Positions 1 to 10,144 are shown, counted from the first letter of the stretch. The stretch is 64,000 nt of DNA from Rhizobium sp. Root1212 (GCF_001424985.1 NZ_LMDA01000001.1:682001-746000); one strand, 5' to 3'. The notes: generated by a model not told the origin, from the letters alone. Numbers and translations are program-made.

Positions 1-918
1 CGAGCCGCAGAAGAACGAGGCATTCCACTTATCGAGCCCGCGCTGCAGGATCGAATAGAACATCTCGTTTTCCGACGGCATGCGCGCGAAGGTCTTCAGG
101 TTCTTTTCCAGCGGATCGGGATTGAGGAAATAGTGGGGCGTCTGGACGAGGAACAGCTTTTCGTCTTTTGCGAAGAAGCCGACGGTCTCGCGCAGGAAAT
201 CGCGCACCGGCGCATGGTCGGCATCGAAGACGACGACGAGGTCGCCGGTCGATATCTTCAGGCCCTCGTTGAGGTTGCCGGCCTTGGCATGGTCGTTCTT
301 CTTGCGGGCATGATAGGTCACGCCCATGGCGGCGCAGAGCGCCTTCAGCTGTTCATGGCGGCGAAGGGCGGCGACGGAGATACGCGGGTCCTTGTGGCTG
401 CGCTTGGCCTCGGTGCCGCCGTCGTCCAGCAGGAAGATGTTGAGCTTGTCCTTGGGATAGGCCATCGACTTGGCGGCGGCAAGCGTCATGGCCAGCAGCT
501 CGGCATCCTCGTTGTAGCTCGGGATGAAGACGTCGACGGTCGGGAGATCGGCGGTCTCGCCCATGTCCGGCGTCGTGCGCTTTACCGGCGCGACGACCAT
601 GAAGAAGCTGATCGCCAGCATCGCCAGGCAATACATTTCGGCGATATACAGCAGAAAGCCGGGGATGAAGTTGAGCGGCTCGGAGATATCCGGCAACGTT
701 TCCGTGGTGCGCCAGAAACCGTATCGCAGCGCGATGATACCGGCGAAAACGAGGGTGACAACGCGGAAGACGGGGCTTTCGGGCCGGGTCATGCCGAGGA
801 ACATGACGCCCAGTGCCGCGCAGCTGAGCATGAGCTGTGCCTGCAGGCTCATCGGCAGCAAAATAAGCAGCAAGCCGAGCGCTCCGGCGGGAACCGCCAG
901 AAATTTCATGCACCTCAT
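1..918 (-). CDS. bcsA: Cellulose synthase catalytic subunit, N-terminal part (cut by window edge)
   Basis: This is the N-terminal 306 codons of a family 2 glycosyltransferase that polymerises UDP-glucose into beta-1,4-glucan at the inner membrane. The reading frame is open at the window edge, so the catalytic end and any PilZ domain are not seen. Hydrophobic segments near residues 5-45, 60-80 and 95-125 are followed by the motif VDVFIPSYNED, the substrate aspartate pair in LLDDGGTEAKR, and FDADHAP, which are the first conserved blocks of BcsA/CelA proteins. Two in-frame ATG codons (918 and 909) are possible starts, each with only a weak ribosome site. The identity as a cellulose-synthase-type enzyme is secure. 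A curdlan or mixed-linkage glucan synthase is less likely but not excluded without the C-terminal half. Confidence 0.88.
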   Translation of the reverse strand, partial: MRCMKFLAVPAGALGLLLILLPMSLQAQLMLSCAALGVMFLGMTRPESPVFRVVTLVFAGIIALRYGFWRTTETLPDISEPLNFIPGFLLYIAEMYCLAMLAISFFMVVAPVKRTTPDMGETADLPTVDVFIPSYNEDAELLAMTLAAAKSMAYPKDKLNIFLLDDGGTEAKRSHKDPRISVAALRRHEQLKALCAAMGVTYHARKKNDHAKAGNLNEGLKISTGDLVVVFDADHAPVRDFLRETVGFFAKDEKLFLVQTPHYFLNPDPLEKNLKTFARMPSENEMFYSILQRGLDKWNASFFCGS

Positions 919-1028
919 GTGCCCTGTACCCCATCGTCATTTCAGGCGGCGCTTCATGCGAGCCGGTTCTGCATCGAACAGCTCGACCCTATGGGGCAAG
1001 GGTCAACAGATTCCTAATGGCGGCGGGT

Positions 1029-1047
1029 CTGTGCGGAAAGCGCACAG
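1029..1047. other. Short hairpin in the bcsA leader region
   Basis: CTGTGCG and CGCACAG flank a 5-base GAAAG loop. It lies about 110 bases before the bcsA start, so it would be in the 5' leader or near the promoter. No T-run follows it, so it is not an obvious terminator. Confidence 0.35.
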
Positions 1048-1062
1048 GACGCGGTAAATATT

Positions 1063-1076
1063 TGGTTTACAAACCA
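1063..1076. promoter_or_regulatory. Inverted repeat upstream of bcsA
   Basis: TGGTTT-AC-AAACCA is a 14-base inverted repeat about 150 bases upstream of the bcsA start, in an AT-rich stretch between the tRNA and bcsA. It has the size and symmetry of a regulator operator. The regulator is unknown. Confidence 0.3.
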
Positions 1077-1179
1077 CTTCAAGATCTTGGGGTATGCGGA
1101 AACGGGCGACGCCCTAGTGTGCGATGGGAAACGGACCATGATTTCCCATGGGGAAAGAAAAGAATTTCCAGGGAGAGAA

Positions 1180-1256
1180 TGGTACGGTTGGGGGGTCTCG
1201 AACCTCCGACCTCAGGTGCCACAAACCTGCGCTCTAACCAACTGAGCTACAACCGC
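1180..1256 (-). tRNA. tRNA-His (anticodon GTG)
   Basis: The minus strand folds as a complete cloverleaf: acceptor stem, D arm starting GCTC, anticodon arm CAGGT-TTGTGGC-ACCTG with anticodon GTG, T arm containing GGTTCGA, and an encoded CCA end. The acceptor starts at G1 and closes with a G1-U72 pair. The discriminator is A73, and the base before G1 is T, so the extra G-1 that defines most tRNA-His molecules is not encoded. Loss of G-1 together with A73 is a known property of a large alphaproteobacterial clade. The gene stands alone between bcsA and the phasin gene, both on the same strand. Confidence 0.96.
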
Positions 1257-1378
1257 ACAATAAGAAAGCGTCGTCGCGCTTTCGGGGGTCAAATACGGGC
1301 AGTCCGGATTTTTTGCAAGCCTTAACTTGCATCGGGCCACGAAAAAACAACGCTGCGCCAACCTTCTCCACAAACGGC

Positions 1379-1408
1379 AAAGGCCGCCGCTGGGAAGCGG
1401 CGGCCTTT
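1379..1408 (-). terminator. Hairpin terminator after the phasin gene
   Basis: AAAGGCCGCCGC and GCGGCGGCCTTT form a perfect 12-base-pair stem with a 6-base loop, 24 bases after the phasin stop codon. The T-rich tail is short (TTT), so termination may be partial. Confidence 0.7.
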
Positions 1409-1431
1409 GTATTGCCTTGGGAGGCGAAGAA

Positions 1432-1878
1432 TTACTTCTTGAAGGTCGACATCGCCTTTTCGGCGGCAGCCTTGCCAGGCTTGACAACGTCTTCGGCAAC
1501 CTTGCGGGTGGCTTCCTGCATCGCCTTGGCCTGCTCCATGGCCAGCTCGGCCTGCTTGCGGATGAAGGCGGTCTGCAGTTCGAACAGTTCGGAGAGCGAC
1601 TTGACGCCGAGCAGGGCTTCCATGTGCGACAGCGAGCTTTCGGCATTGGTGCGCAGCGCGTCGATCGCCTTCAGGCCGAGTTCGACCGAACCGGACTGCG
1701 CGGTTTCAAGCGTCGCTTCAACGGTCTTGGTAGCGTCTTCGGCGGCGGTCTTCATCTTGGCATAGGCTTCCTTCGACTGCGAGGCGCCCTTTTCCGCGAA
1801 ATCGCGGAATGCGTCGGTTACCTTCGCCGGGTCGAAAGCGTTGAGGGAGAATGCGTCTTCGATCTTCTTCGTAGCCAT
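1432..1878 (-). CDS. phaP1: Phasin family protein
   Basis: This is a 148-residue alanine- and lysine-rich helical protein of the phasin family, which coats polyhydroxybutyrate granules. The start was set at ATG 1878 because an AGGAG site lies about 10 bases upstream and the N-terminus MATKKIEDAF is typical. The frame remains open further upstream without a better ribosome site. Almost the whole chain is predicted helix with heptad-like spacing and no membrane segment. Its position beside the CbrA kinase gene matches the S. meliloti phaP1-cbrA arrangement as I recall it. Two TGC-N3-GCA motifs overlap its putative promoter, which suggests control by the PhaR/AniA repressor that senses free polymer. 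Confidence 0.85.
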   Translation of the reverse strand: MATKKIEDAFSLNAFDPAKVTDAFRDFAEKGASQSKEAYAKMKTAAEDATKTVEATLETAQSGSVELGLKAIDALRTNAESSLSHMEALLGVKSLSELFELQTAFIRKQAELAMEQAKAMQEATRKVAEDVVKPGKAAAEKAMSTFKK

Positions 1879-1954
1879 GTCATGCGCTCCTTGTGCGGAC
1901 CCTCGCTGGAGGCATCCTATGTAAACGATGAGTGACATATAATACAGTTCCTTG

Positions 1955-1980
1955 TGCATTGCAACATTTTGTGCGTTGCA
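1955..1980 (-). promoter_or_regulatory. Putative PhaR/AniA operators on the phasin promoter
   Basis: Two motifs of the form TGC-N3-GCA occur at 1955-1963 (TGCATTGCA) and 1972-1980 (TGCGTTGCA), 17 bases apart centre to centre. PhaR of Paracoccus is known to bind TGC-N3/4-GCA at phasin promoters. On the minus strand a TTGCAA (-35) and TATATG (-10) pair with 17-base spacing overlaps the inner motif, so bound repressor would block RNA polymerase. Confidence 0.55.
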
Positions 1981-2068
1981 CAATATGCAAGGCTGCCCCG
2001 TTAACCTTGCGGGGCGAAAGCCGGGGCCATTTGCCCGGAAAGCTGGACCCTTGCGCCCCCAATCGCTA

Positions 2069-2084
2069 TTAATAGAGTGTTAAC
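2069..2084 (+). promoter_or_regulatory. CtrA-type box upstream of cbrA
   Basis: TTAA-TAGAGTG-TTAAC fits the CtrA consensus TTAA-N7-TTAAC exactly and ends 37 bases before the chosen cbrA start. CtrA is the master cell-cycle response regulator of alphaproteobacteria. Binding is inferred from the motif only. Confidence 0.5.
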
Positions 2085-2121
2085 AACCGGCCGTAGGACG
2101 GCGCCGCCGACAGGTTCGCTG

Positions 2122-5100
2122 ATGCCCGTAAAGTCATACCCCTTTATCGATATCGCCGTTCACGAACGGGTGCGGGAGCATTTTACCCGTGGCGATGCCG
2201 CCGTGCTGTTCTCGCCGGACCTCGGCAACACCCTCTGGTCGAACGGCGAGGGCGCGACCCTCTTCGGCTTCTCCTCCGTGTATGATTTCCTCGATGCCGG
2301 GGCCGAGCGCGGCGATGTCGCCTTCCGCCAGCTGCAGGCCGCAGCGCGCCAGCTGACCCGTAGCGGCGAGCGCCGCAATTTCGTGATGCGCCTTGCCTCC
2401 GGCTTCAAGAGCGTTCCGGTCAATGCCGTGGTCGAGATGATCACCGTGCGCGCCGGCGAAACCGCGATCCTGTTTTCCGCGCCCCGCAGCGGTCGGCCGC
2501 TGACGCTTGCCGAAAGCGCCGAGCGCATGATCTCGGGGCTCGATGACGAAGACACCCATATGGCGGTGCTCGATCGCGACGGCGGCATTCTTGCCGCCTC
2601 CCCCGGCTTCGCCGGGCTGGCGATGACGCCGCAGACGCGCCAGCTGCTGGTCGCCACCGTCTCGCGCGATCGCGACTGGCTGATCAAGCGGCCGGTGCCG
2701 ACCGGCAAGGGCCATCTGCCCGCCGCCATCGGCAAGCTTTCGGTCGAGCCCGCCTTGCATCTGCTCTTTGCGGTCGAAACGATCCTCGGCAATCTCGACG
2801 CGGAGGAGACGTTCGAGCCGACTGTGGACGAAGCGCTGGTGGCTGCCGCCGAAACCTTCGAGACGTCCGGTGAGGCTGCAGAACCTGAAGCGGACGAAGT
2901 GCTCACCGAAATCGTGCCGGATGTCACGACTGAAGCCGACTCGGCTTCCGTCGAGAATTCTGAACCGGAACCGCTGCTGGAATCGGAAGACGAGGCAGCG
3001 CCTCTTCCCGAGCCGGAAACGCCGGTCGAGGCTGCATTCACGGCAGAAGGTTTCGAAGATGACGTGCCGCACTATGCGGATGAAGCTCTTGCCTCCGTGC
3101 AGGACGAGGCTGGCGAAGATGTTGCCGATATCGATGCGCCCGCCGAGCCTGCGGCCGATGCCGAATCCGATCTCTCGGTGGATGAGCCTGTAACGGACAT
3201 CATCGCCGACGAGCCCGTCCCTTCCGAGGTTGAAGAAACCGCAGCCGACGCCGGGCAGCCCGATGACGTCGCGGAAAACCCTGCTGTCAAGCTGGAGACC
3301 GAAGGTTTTCACTTCGATCCGCAGGGGCGTCCGGTGCGCTTCGTTTGGAAGATCGATGCGGCCGGGCGCTTCAGCGAAATCTCCGATGAATTCGCCACCG
3401 CCGTCGGCCCGCATTCGGCCGATGTCGTCGGGCGTACTTTCATCGATCTTGCCGCCCGCTACGATCTCGATCCCGACAACACCATCACCGACCTGCTGAA
3501 ACGCCGCGACACCTGGTCGGGCAAGACGATATTCTGGCCGGTCGAAGGCGAAACGCTGGTGGTGCCGGTCGATCTCGCCGCGCTGCCCACCTATTCGCGC
3601 AACCGCGAATTCGACGGCTTCCGCGGCTTCGGCATCGTGCGGGTGGCCGATGCGGTGCAGGACAGCCGCGTGGTTGCTTGGGCTTCCGAACAGTCTTCGG
3701 AACAGCAGGAAACCGCGCCCGAGGTGGAAGAAGCGGTGGCAGAGGAAACGCCCCCCGCTTTCGAACCGCCGCAGCCTGCGCCGGAAGCCGATCTTTTCGC
3801 CGATCTCGAAACGCCTGCCAAGGCGGATGCGGAAGACGGCGACGATCCCTTCCGCGGCGAGCGCCCGGCCCTTTCCTTTTCCGAAACGCTGGGCCGGCGC
3901 GAAACCGACAAGGTCGTGATGCTCGACACGCATCGCAAGGGACCGACCGAAACACTAAGCCGCAACGAGCAGGCCGCCTTCCGCGAAATCGCCCGCCAGC
4001 TCGGCGGACCCTTTGACCAGCGCACGACCGAGGGCGAGGCGCCGCGCAAGGAAACAGCCGCAGAAGACCCGCTTACCGGCCTTGAAAAGCAAGTCGCCAC
4101 GCCGGCTGATGACGAAGACCGTGCCGATCTCGGCGCGGCCGAAACCCTGCCGGAGGATACCACCTCCGCGCCGCAGGAACCCGCCGCCGTGGAGATGATG
4201 GAAGAGGCCGCCGCTTCCGAGCCGGAGCAGGAAGCGGACGTTTCGCCCATCCTGCCTGCCCCGGTCCTGCCGGCGCGGACGAGCGAAAGCGCATCGCTGA
4301 CGCCGGAGCTGATCGACGAATTGCCGGTCGCCATGCTGATCCACAGTGGCGACGAGCTTTACCATGCCAATCCGGAATTCCTTGTCCTGACCGGCTACGG
4401 CGATCTCGACGAGCTAAAGGCCGAAGGCGGTATTGATGCGCTCTTCGCCGGTGACGAAGACGGGCTCACCGATCTGCCGGCCGGCACCGTGATGCTGCTG
4501 CGCAACGACGGCCGCATGCTGAGTGTGGCCGCACGGCTGCAATCGGTGCGCTGGCAGGACAAGAGCGCCCTGATGCTGGCGCTGGCGCCCGCCGCCAGCA
4601 CGGCGATTGATGTGAAGCCGGATGTTGCAGAAGCGGCAAGCACCGAAGCCGCGGTCACCGCGCCCGAGGTCGAAGCGCTGCAGATGCAGGTCGAGGAACT
4701 GCACTCGATCCTCGAAACGGCGACCGACGGCGTCGTCGTCATCGGCACCGACAATGAAATCCGCTCGCTGAACCGCTCTGCCAGCGCCCTCTTCAACTAT
4801 GACGACGGCGACATCCGCGGCAAACCCTTCGCCTCGCTCTTTGCCCATGAGAGCCAGAAGGCGGTGCTGGATTATCTCGCCGGGCTTTCCGGCCACGGCG
4901 TCGCCAGCGTGCTCAACGATGGGCGCGAGGTGATCGGCCGCGAAGCCGGTGGCGGCTTCATTCCGCTGTTCATGACCATGGGGCGGCTTTCGTCCTCCAG
5001 CGGTTACTGCGCCGTCATCCGCGACATCACCCAGTGGAAGCGGACGGAAGAGGAACTGCGCAACGCCAAGCGCGCCGCCGAAACCGCCAATGCCCACAAG

Positions 5101-5796
5101 ACCGAGTTTCTGGCGCGCGTCAGCCATGAAATCCGCACACCGCTCAATGCCATCATCGGCTTTTCCGACATGATGGCGAGCGAGCATTTCGGACCGATCG
5201 GCACGCCGCGCTATATCGAATATGCCAGCGATATCGGCCGCTCCGGCCGCCATGTGCTCGATATCGTCAACGATCTTCTCGATATCTCCAAGATCGAGGC
5301 GGGCGAGATGGAGCTGGAATTCAGCGCCGTCGATATCAACGAGCAGGTCTCGGAGGCCGTCTCGCTGGTGCAGCCGCAGGCAAACGGGCAGCGGGTGATC
5401 ATCCGCACCTCGCTTTCCGGCGCCGTGCCGCAGGTGGTGGCCGATGGCCGCTCGATCAAGCAGATGGCGCTCAACATCCTCTCGAACGCCATTCGCTTCA
5501 CGCCCTCGGGCGGGCAGATCGTCGTTTCGACGGCTTACGAAGCAAACGGCAGCGTCATCCTGCGCATCCGCGACACCGGCATCGGCATGAGCCGCAGCGA
5601 ACTGGAACAGGCGATGAAGCCCTTCCGCCAGGTAACGACAGGCGCGCGCAAGCGCGGCGACGGCACCGGCCTTGGCCTGCCGCTGACCAAGGCGATGGCT
5701 GAAGCCAACCGCGCCCAGTTCGCGATCAGTTCGACGCCGAACGAGGGCACGCTGGTCGAGGTCAACTTTCCGTCGCAGCGGGTGCTGGCGAATTGA
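2122..5796 (+). CDS. cbrA: PleC/DivJ-type PAS sensor histidine kinase CbrA
   Basis: This 1224-residue soluble histidine kinase has PAS-like segments near residues 395-500, 730-830 and 860-980. A HisKA domain follows with phospho-acceptor H1002 (SHEIRTPLNAIIGFSDMM), then a HATPase domain with N box NILSNAIRFTPSGG, G1 box DTGIGM and G2 box GDGTGLGLPL. No membrane segment is seen. The HisKA sequence is of the DivJ/PleC/PdhS type that acts on DivK. The neighbourhood (phasin on one side, acsA2 and potFGHI beyond) matches S. meliloti cbrA, which affects cell cycle, envelope and motility. Two very acidic, low-complexity linkers (about residues 225-390 and 525-720) separate the sensory parts. ATG 2122 was chosen over an upstream GTG because MPVKSYPFIDIAV begins the conserved region. 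Confidence 0.85.
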   Translation: MPVKSYPFIDIAVHERVREHFTRGDAAVLFSPDLGNTLWSNGEGATLFGFSSVYDFLDAGAERGDVAFRQLQAAARQLTRSGERRNFVMRLASGFKSVPVNAVVEMITVRAGETAILFSAPRSGRPLTLAESAERMISGLDDEDTHMAVLDRDGGILAASPGFAGLAMTPQTRQLLVATVSRDRDWLIKRPVPTGKGHLPAAIGKLSVEPALHLLFAVETILGNLDAEETFEPTVDEALVAAAETFETSGEAAEPEADEVLTEIVPDVTTEADSASVENSEPEPLLESEDEAAPLPEPETPVEAAFTAEGFEDDVPHYADEALASVQDEAGEDVADIDAPAEPAADAESDLSVDEPVTDIIADEPVPSEVEETAADAGQPDDVAENPAVKLETEGFHFDPQGRPVRFVWKIDAAGRFSEISDEFATAVGPHSADVVGRTFIDLAARYDLDPDNTITDLLKRRDTWSGKTIFWPVEGETLVVPVDLAALPTYSRNREFDGFRGFGIVRVADAVQDSRVVAWASEQSSEQQETAPEVEEAVAEETPPAFEPPQPAPEADLFADLETPAKADAEDGDDPFRGERPALSFSETLGRRETDKVVMLDTHRKGPTETLSRNEQAAFREIARQLGGPFDQRTTEGEAPRKETAAEDPLTGLEKQVATPADDEDRADLGAAETLPEDTTSAPQEPAAVEMMEEAAASEPEQEADVSPILPAPVLPARTSESASLTPELIDELPVAMLIHSGDELYHANPEFLVLTGYGDLDELKAEGGIDALFAGDEDGLTDLPAGTVMLLRNDGRMLSVAARLQSVRWQDKSALMLALAPAASTAIDVKPDVAEAASTEAAVTAPEVEALQMQVEELHSILETATDGVVVIGTDNEIRSLNRSASALFNYDDGDIRGKPFASLFAHESQKAVLDYLAGLSGHGVASVLNDGREVIGREAGGGFIPLFMTMGRLSSSSGYCAVIRDITQWKRTEEELRNAKRAAETANAHKTEFLARVSHEIRTPLNAIIGFSDMMASEHFGPIGTPRYIEYASDIGRSGRHVLDIVNDLLDISKIEAGEMELEFSAVDINEQVSEAVSLVQPQANGQRVIIRTSLSGAVPQVVADGRSIKQMALNILSNAIRFTPSGGQIVVSTAYEANGSVILRIRDTGIGMSRSELEQAMKPFRQVTTGARKRGDGTGLGLPLTKAMAEANRAQFAISSTPNEGTLVEVNFPSQRVLAN

Positions 5797-5829
5797 GGGG
5801 AGCGGGTTGGCTCCCGCTACTGTGACTTG

Positions 5830-5939
5830 CCCCTCACCCTAACCCTCTCCCCGCAAGCAGGGCGAGGGGACGACTGCGGGCGCGGTATCTCCCTTATCCC
5901 CGTTTTCGGGGAGAAGGTGGCCGACAGGCCGGATGAAGG
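5830..5939. repeat. RIME-type intergenic repeat
   Basis: The stretch begins with CCCCTCACCCTAACCCTCTC and ends with GGTGGCCGACAGGCCGGAT, and contains two imperfect palindromes (CTCTCCCCGC..., CCCCGTTTTCGGGG). This is the composition of the Rhizobium intergenic mosaic element. Related copies lie at 20238-20365 and 29209-29319 in this window. It sits between cbrA and the next permease gene. Confidence 0.7.
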
Positions 5940-6053
5940 CTTTGCCGCTCCTTCCTCTCGCCAAAATCCGCCAAGGCGGATTTCTCTCCCTGCATTTATC
6001 AAGTAAATGTCGGCCGGCACGGGCGCCGCGATGCCCATGCTTCGGAGAAGACA

Positions 6054-7739
6054 GTGCAAACAGACGCAGCCACCACCCGCCTCCCCGCTGCCGGCAGCGC
6101 CGCCAGGGCCAACAGCCACAAGGGCCTCGCCGCCGGGGCGATGCTTGCCTCCGCCGTGGTGCTCGTGCCGATCGCGGCGATCGTCTGGCTTGCCGTCTCC
6201 GGCGGCAGCAGCGATTGGCCGCACCTGATCAGCAACGTCATTCCGCGTGCCAGCGCCCGGACGCTGGCGCTGGTGGCGATGACCGGTACCGTCACCTGCA
6301 TCGTCGGCATTCTCACCGCATGGCTGGTGGCGAGCTGCGATTTTCCCGGACGGCGGCTGTTTTCCGCGGGGCTGGTGCTGCCGCTTGCCATTCCCGCCTA
6401 TCTCTCGGCCTATGCCTTCGGCGAACTGTTCACCTTCACCGGGCCGATCCAGTCGCTGGTGCGCTTCCTGTTCGGCTTCAAGACCAGCAGGGATTACTGG
6501 TTTCCCGATATCCGCTCGCTCGGCGGCGCCGTGCTGGTGCTGAGTTCGGTGCTTTACCCTTATATTTACCTCGCCTGCCGCTCGATGTTCCTGATGCAGG
6601 GCCGGGCGACGGCGGATGTGGCGCGCACGCTGGGCGCAAGCCCGTTCAAGGTTTTCCTGAAAATCCAGATCCCCATGGCGCGGCCGGCGATCATGGTCGG
6701 CCTGACGCTGGTCGCCATGGAAACGTTGAACGATATCGGCGCGGTGGAATTCCTCGGCGTGCAGACGCTGACCTTCTCGATCTTCGATACCTGGCTCAAC
6801 CGCGGCAGCTTGGCGGGTGCGGCGCAGATCGCGCTGATCATGCTGGTCTTCGTCGTGCTGCTGATGATGGTCGAGCGGGCCGCGCGCCGCCGGCAGCGTT
6901 TTTCCAGCCAGAAGACGACATCAGCGGTGCATGATGCCGTTAGGCTGAAACTGACCGGCTGGCGCAAATGGGCGGCGTCCATGGCTTGCGCGCTGCCGAT
7001 CCTGCTCGGCTTTGCCGTGCCGTTCCTCGTGCTTGGGGATTATGCGCTGAAGCGGCTTCACCAGCTTTTCGAGCCTCGGCTCCTGAAGGCGCTTTTCAAC
7101 AGCATCCTGGTTTCGGCGACGGCAGCGGCGCTGACGGTGGTGCTCGGTTTCGTGCTCGCCTATGCCGCACGCTCCAGCCGTTCGCGACTGATCACCATCG
7201 CCGGGCGGCTGTCGTCGATCGGCTACGGCGTACCGGGCACGGTGCTGGCCATCGGCGTGCTCTTTCCGCTCGCCGGCTTCGACAACGGGCTCGATGCATT
7301 TCTGCGCAAACATGCGGGCATTTCGACCGGGCTTCTTCTCTCCGGCACCGGCTTTGCCATCGTTTATGCCTGCACGGTGCGGTTCCTGACCATGGCGGAA
7401 GGCTCGATCGAGGCCGGCTTCCACAAGCTCTCGCCGCATCTCGACATGGCCGCGCGCACGCTCGGCCGCAACAGCAGCCAGACCTTGTGGAGCGTGCTGG
7501 TGCCGATGATGCGGCCGGCGGTTCTTTCCGCCGCCCTGCTTGTCTTCATCGAATCGATGAAGGAGCTTTCCGCGACGATCATGCTGCGGCCTTTCAACTT
7601 CAATACGCTGGCAACGCTGGTTTACGAGCAGGCCTCGCGGGCCAAGGTGGAGGATGCCTCCGTCGCCGCGATGATCATCGTGCTCGCCGGCATGATCCCG
7701 GTCATCTTCGTGTCGCGGTCGCTCGATCGCGGCCAGTAA
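6054..7739 (+). CDS. Fe(III)-type ABC transporter permease, two fused permease domains
   Basis: This 561-residue inner-membrane protein has about twelve hydrophobic segments arranged as two binding-protein-dependent permease domains (about residues 75-280 and 350-555), the layout of FbpB/AfuB/SfuB iron permeases. Each half carries an EAA-like loop; the first is visible as TADVARTLGASPFKVFLKIQ and the second as LDMAARTLGRNSSQTLW. The start is GTG 6054 with GGAG 10 bases upstream. A complete importer also needs a periplasmic binding protein and an ATPase. Neither lies next to this gene, whose neighbours are cbrA upstream and acsA2 on the opposite strand downstream. The substrate (iron or another ion) is inferred from family only. 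Confidence 0.82.
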   Translation: MQTDAATTRLPAAGSAARANSHKGLAAGAMLASAVVLVPIAAIVWLAVSGGSSDWPHLISNVIPRASARTLALVAMTGTVTCIVGILTAWLVASCDFPGRRLFSAGLVLPLAIPAYLSAYAFGELFTFTGPIQSLVRFLFGFKTSRDYWFPDIRSLGGAVLVLSSVLYPYIYLACRSMFLMQGRATADVARTLGASPFKVFLKIQIPMARPAIMVGLTLVAMETLNDIGAVEFLGVQTLTFSIFDTWLNRGSLAGAAQIALIMLVFVVLLMMVERAARRRQRFSSQKTTSAVHDAVRLKLTGWRKWAASMACALPILLGFAVPFLVLGDYALKRLHQLFEPRLLKALFNSILVSATAAALTVVLGFVLAYAARSSRSRLITIAGRLSSIGYGVPGTVLAIGVLFPLAGFDNGLDAFLRKHAGISTGLLLSGTGFAIVYACTVRFLTMAEGSIEAGFHKLSPHLDMAARTLGRNSSQTLWSVLVPMMRPAVLSAALLVFIESMKELSATIMLRPFNFNTLATLVYEQASRAKVEDASVAAMIIVLAGMIPVIFVSRSLDRGQ

Positions 7740-7754
7740 AACGGCGGCGAAAAA

Positions 7755-7778
7755 AAAGGCAACCAAAAGGCTGCCTTT
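7755..7778 (-). terminator. Putative terminator between acsA2 and the permease gene
   Basis: AAAGGCA and TGCCTTT form a 7-base-pair stem with an inner CC/GG pairing. On the minus strand it is followed by a run of T (opposite the A-run at 7750-7757), so it best fits as the end of the acsA2 transcript. It could also stop the permease transcript arriving from the other side. Confidence 0.5.
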
Positions 7779-7953
7779 GAGAAGATAAATGCTAAACACA
7801 AGCTCGAGCAGGACGACGTCATGTCAGCGACGGCAAAAGCCGGGAGCCAGCCCTGCATCGGGCGGCCTCAAGTTGAGACCCAACATGAGGCCCATCCGTA
7901 AACAAAACCTTTCCAGACGCATCATCAATTTTAGGGATCTGGGCCACCTTTTT

Positions 7954-8020
7954 AAAACTGGTTAATTCGGCCGCTCCGAAAACGTTAACGGAACCGGAGC
8001 CTTGCGGCCGCTGCAGTTTT
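7954..8020. repeat. Nested inverted repeat directly after the acsA2 stop codon
   Basis: Three pairs of arms are nested: AAAACTG (7954-7960) with CAGTTTT (8014-8020), CGGCCG (7968-7973) with CGGCCG (8005-8010), and CTCCG (7974-7978) with CGGAG (7995-7999), with a 5-base bulge CCTTG. The RNA would fold into a roughly 67-base stem-loop starting at the base after the acsA2 stop. No T-run adjoins it, so RNA stabilisation or a small decayed element is as likely as termination. Confidence 0.5.
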
Positions 8021-9973
<1,953 letters not shown>

Positions 9974-10144
9974 GCCTGTCCTCCACCTCAACGGGCTGCC
10001 ATTGCTGCAACGCAAGATAAACAGCGCCCGGACGACCCGCCAGCCTGTATGCGACGCGGCTTCGACGCGGATTTGATTTCTTCTTCCCGAAAGCCTATCC
10101 AGTGCGCGCGCAAGCGGCGCACGGAAAGGATTGTCGGGGCGGGA

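Noticed and set aside
2134-3933. Long open frame antisense to cbrA (about 600 codons)
   Set aside because: The DNA is GC-rich and the sense frame has clear kinase domains. The antisense product is low-complexity arginine/glycine-rich with no motif or ribosome site.
5797-6053. Protein-coding frames across the RIME repeat
   Set aside because: The frames are made by the repeat itself and change between its copies.
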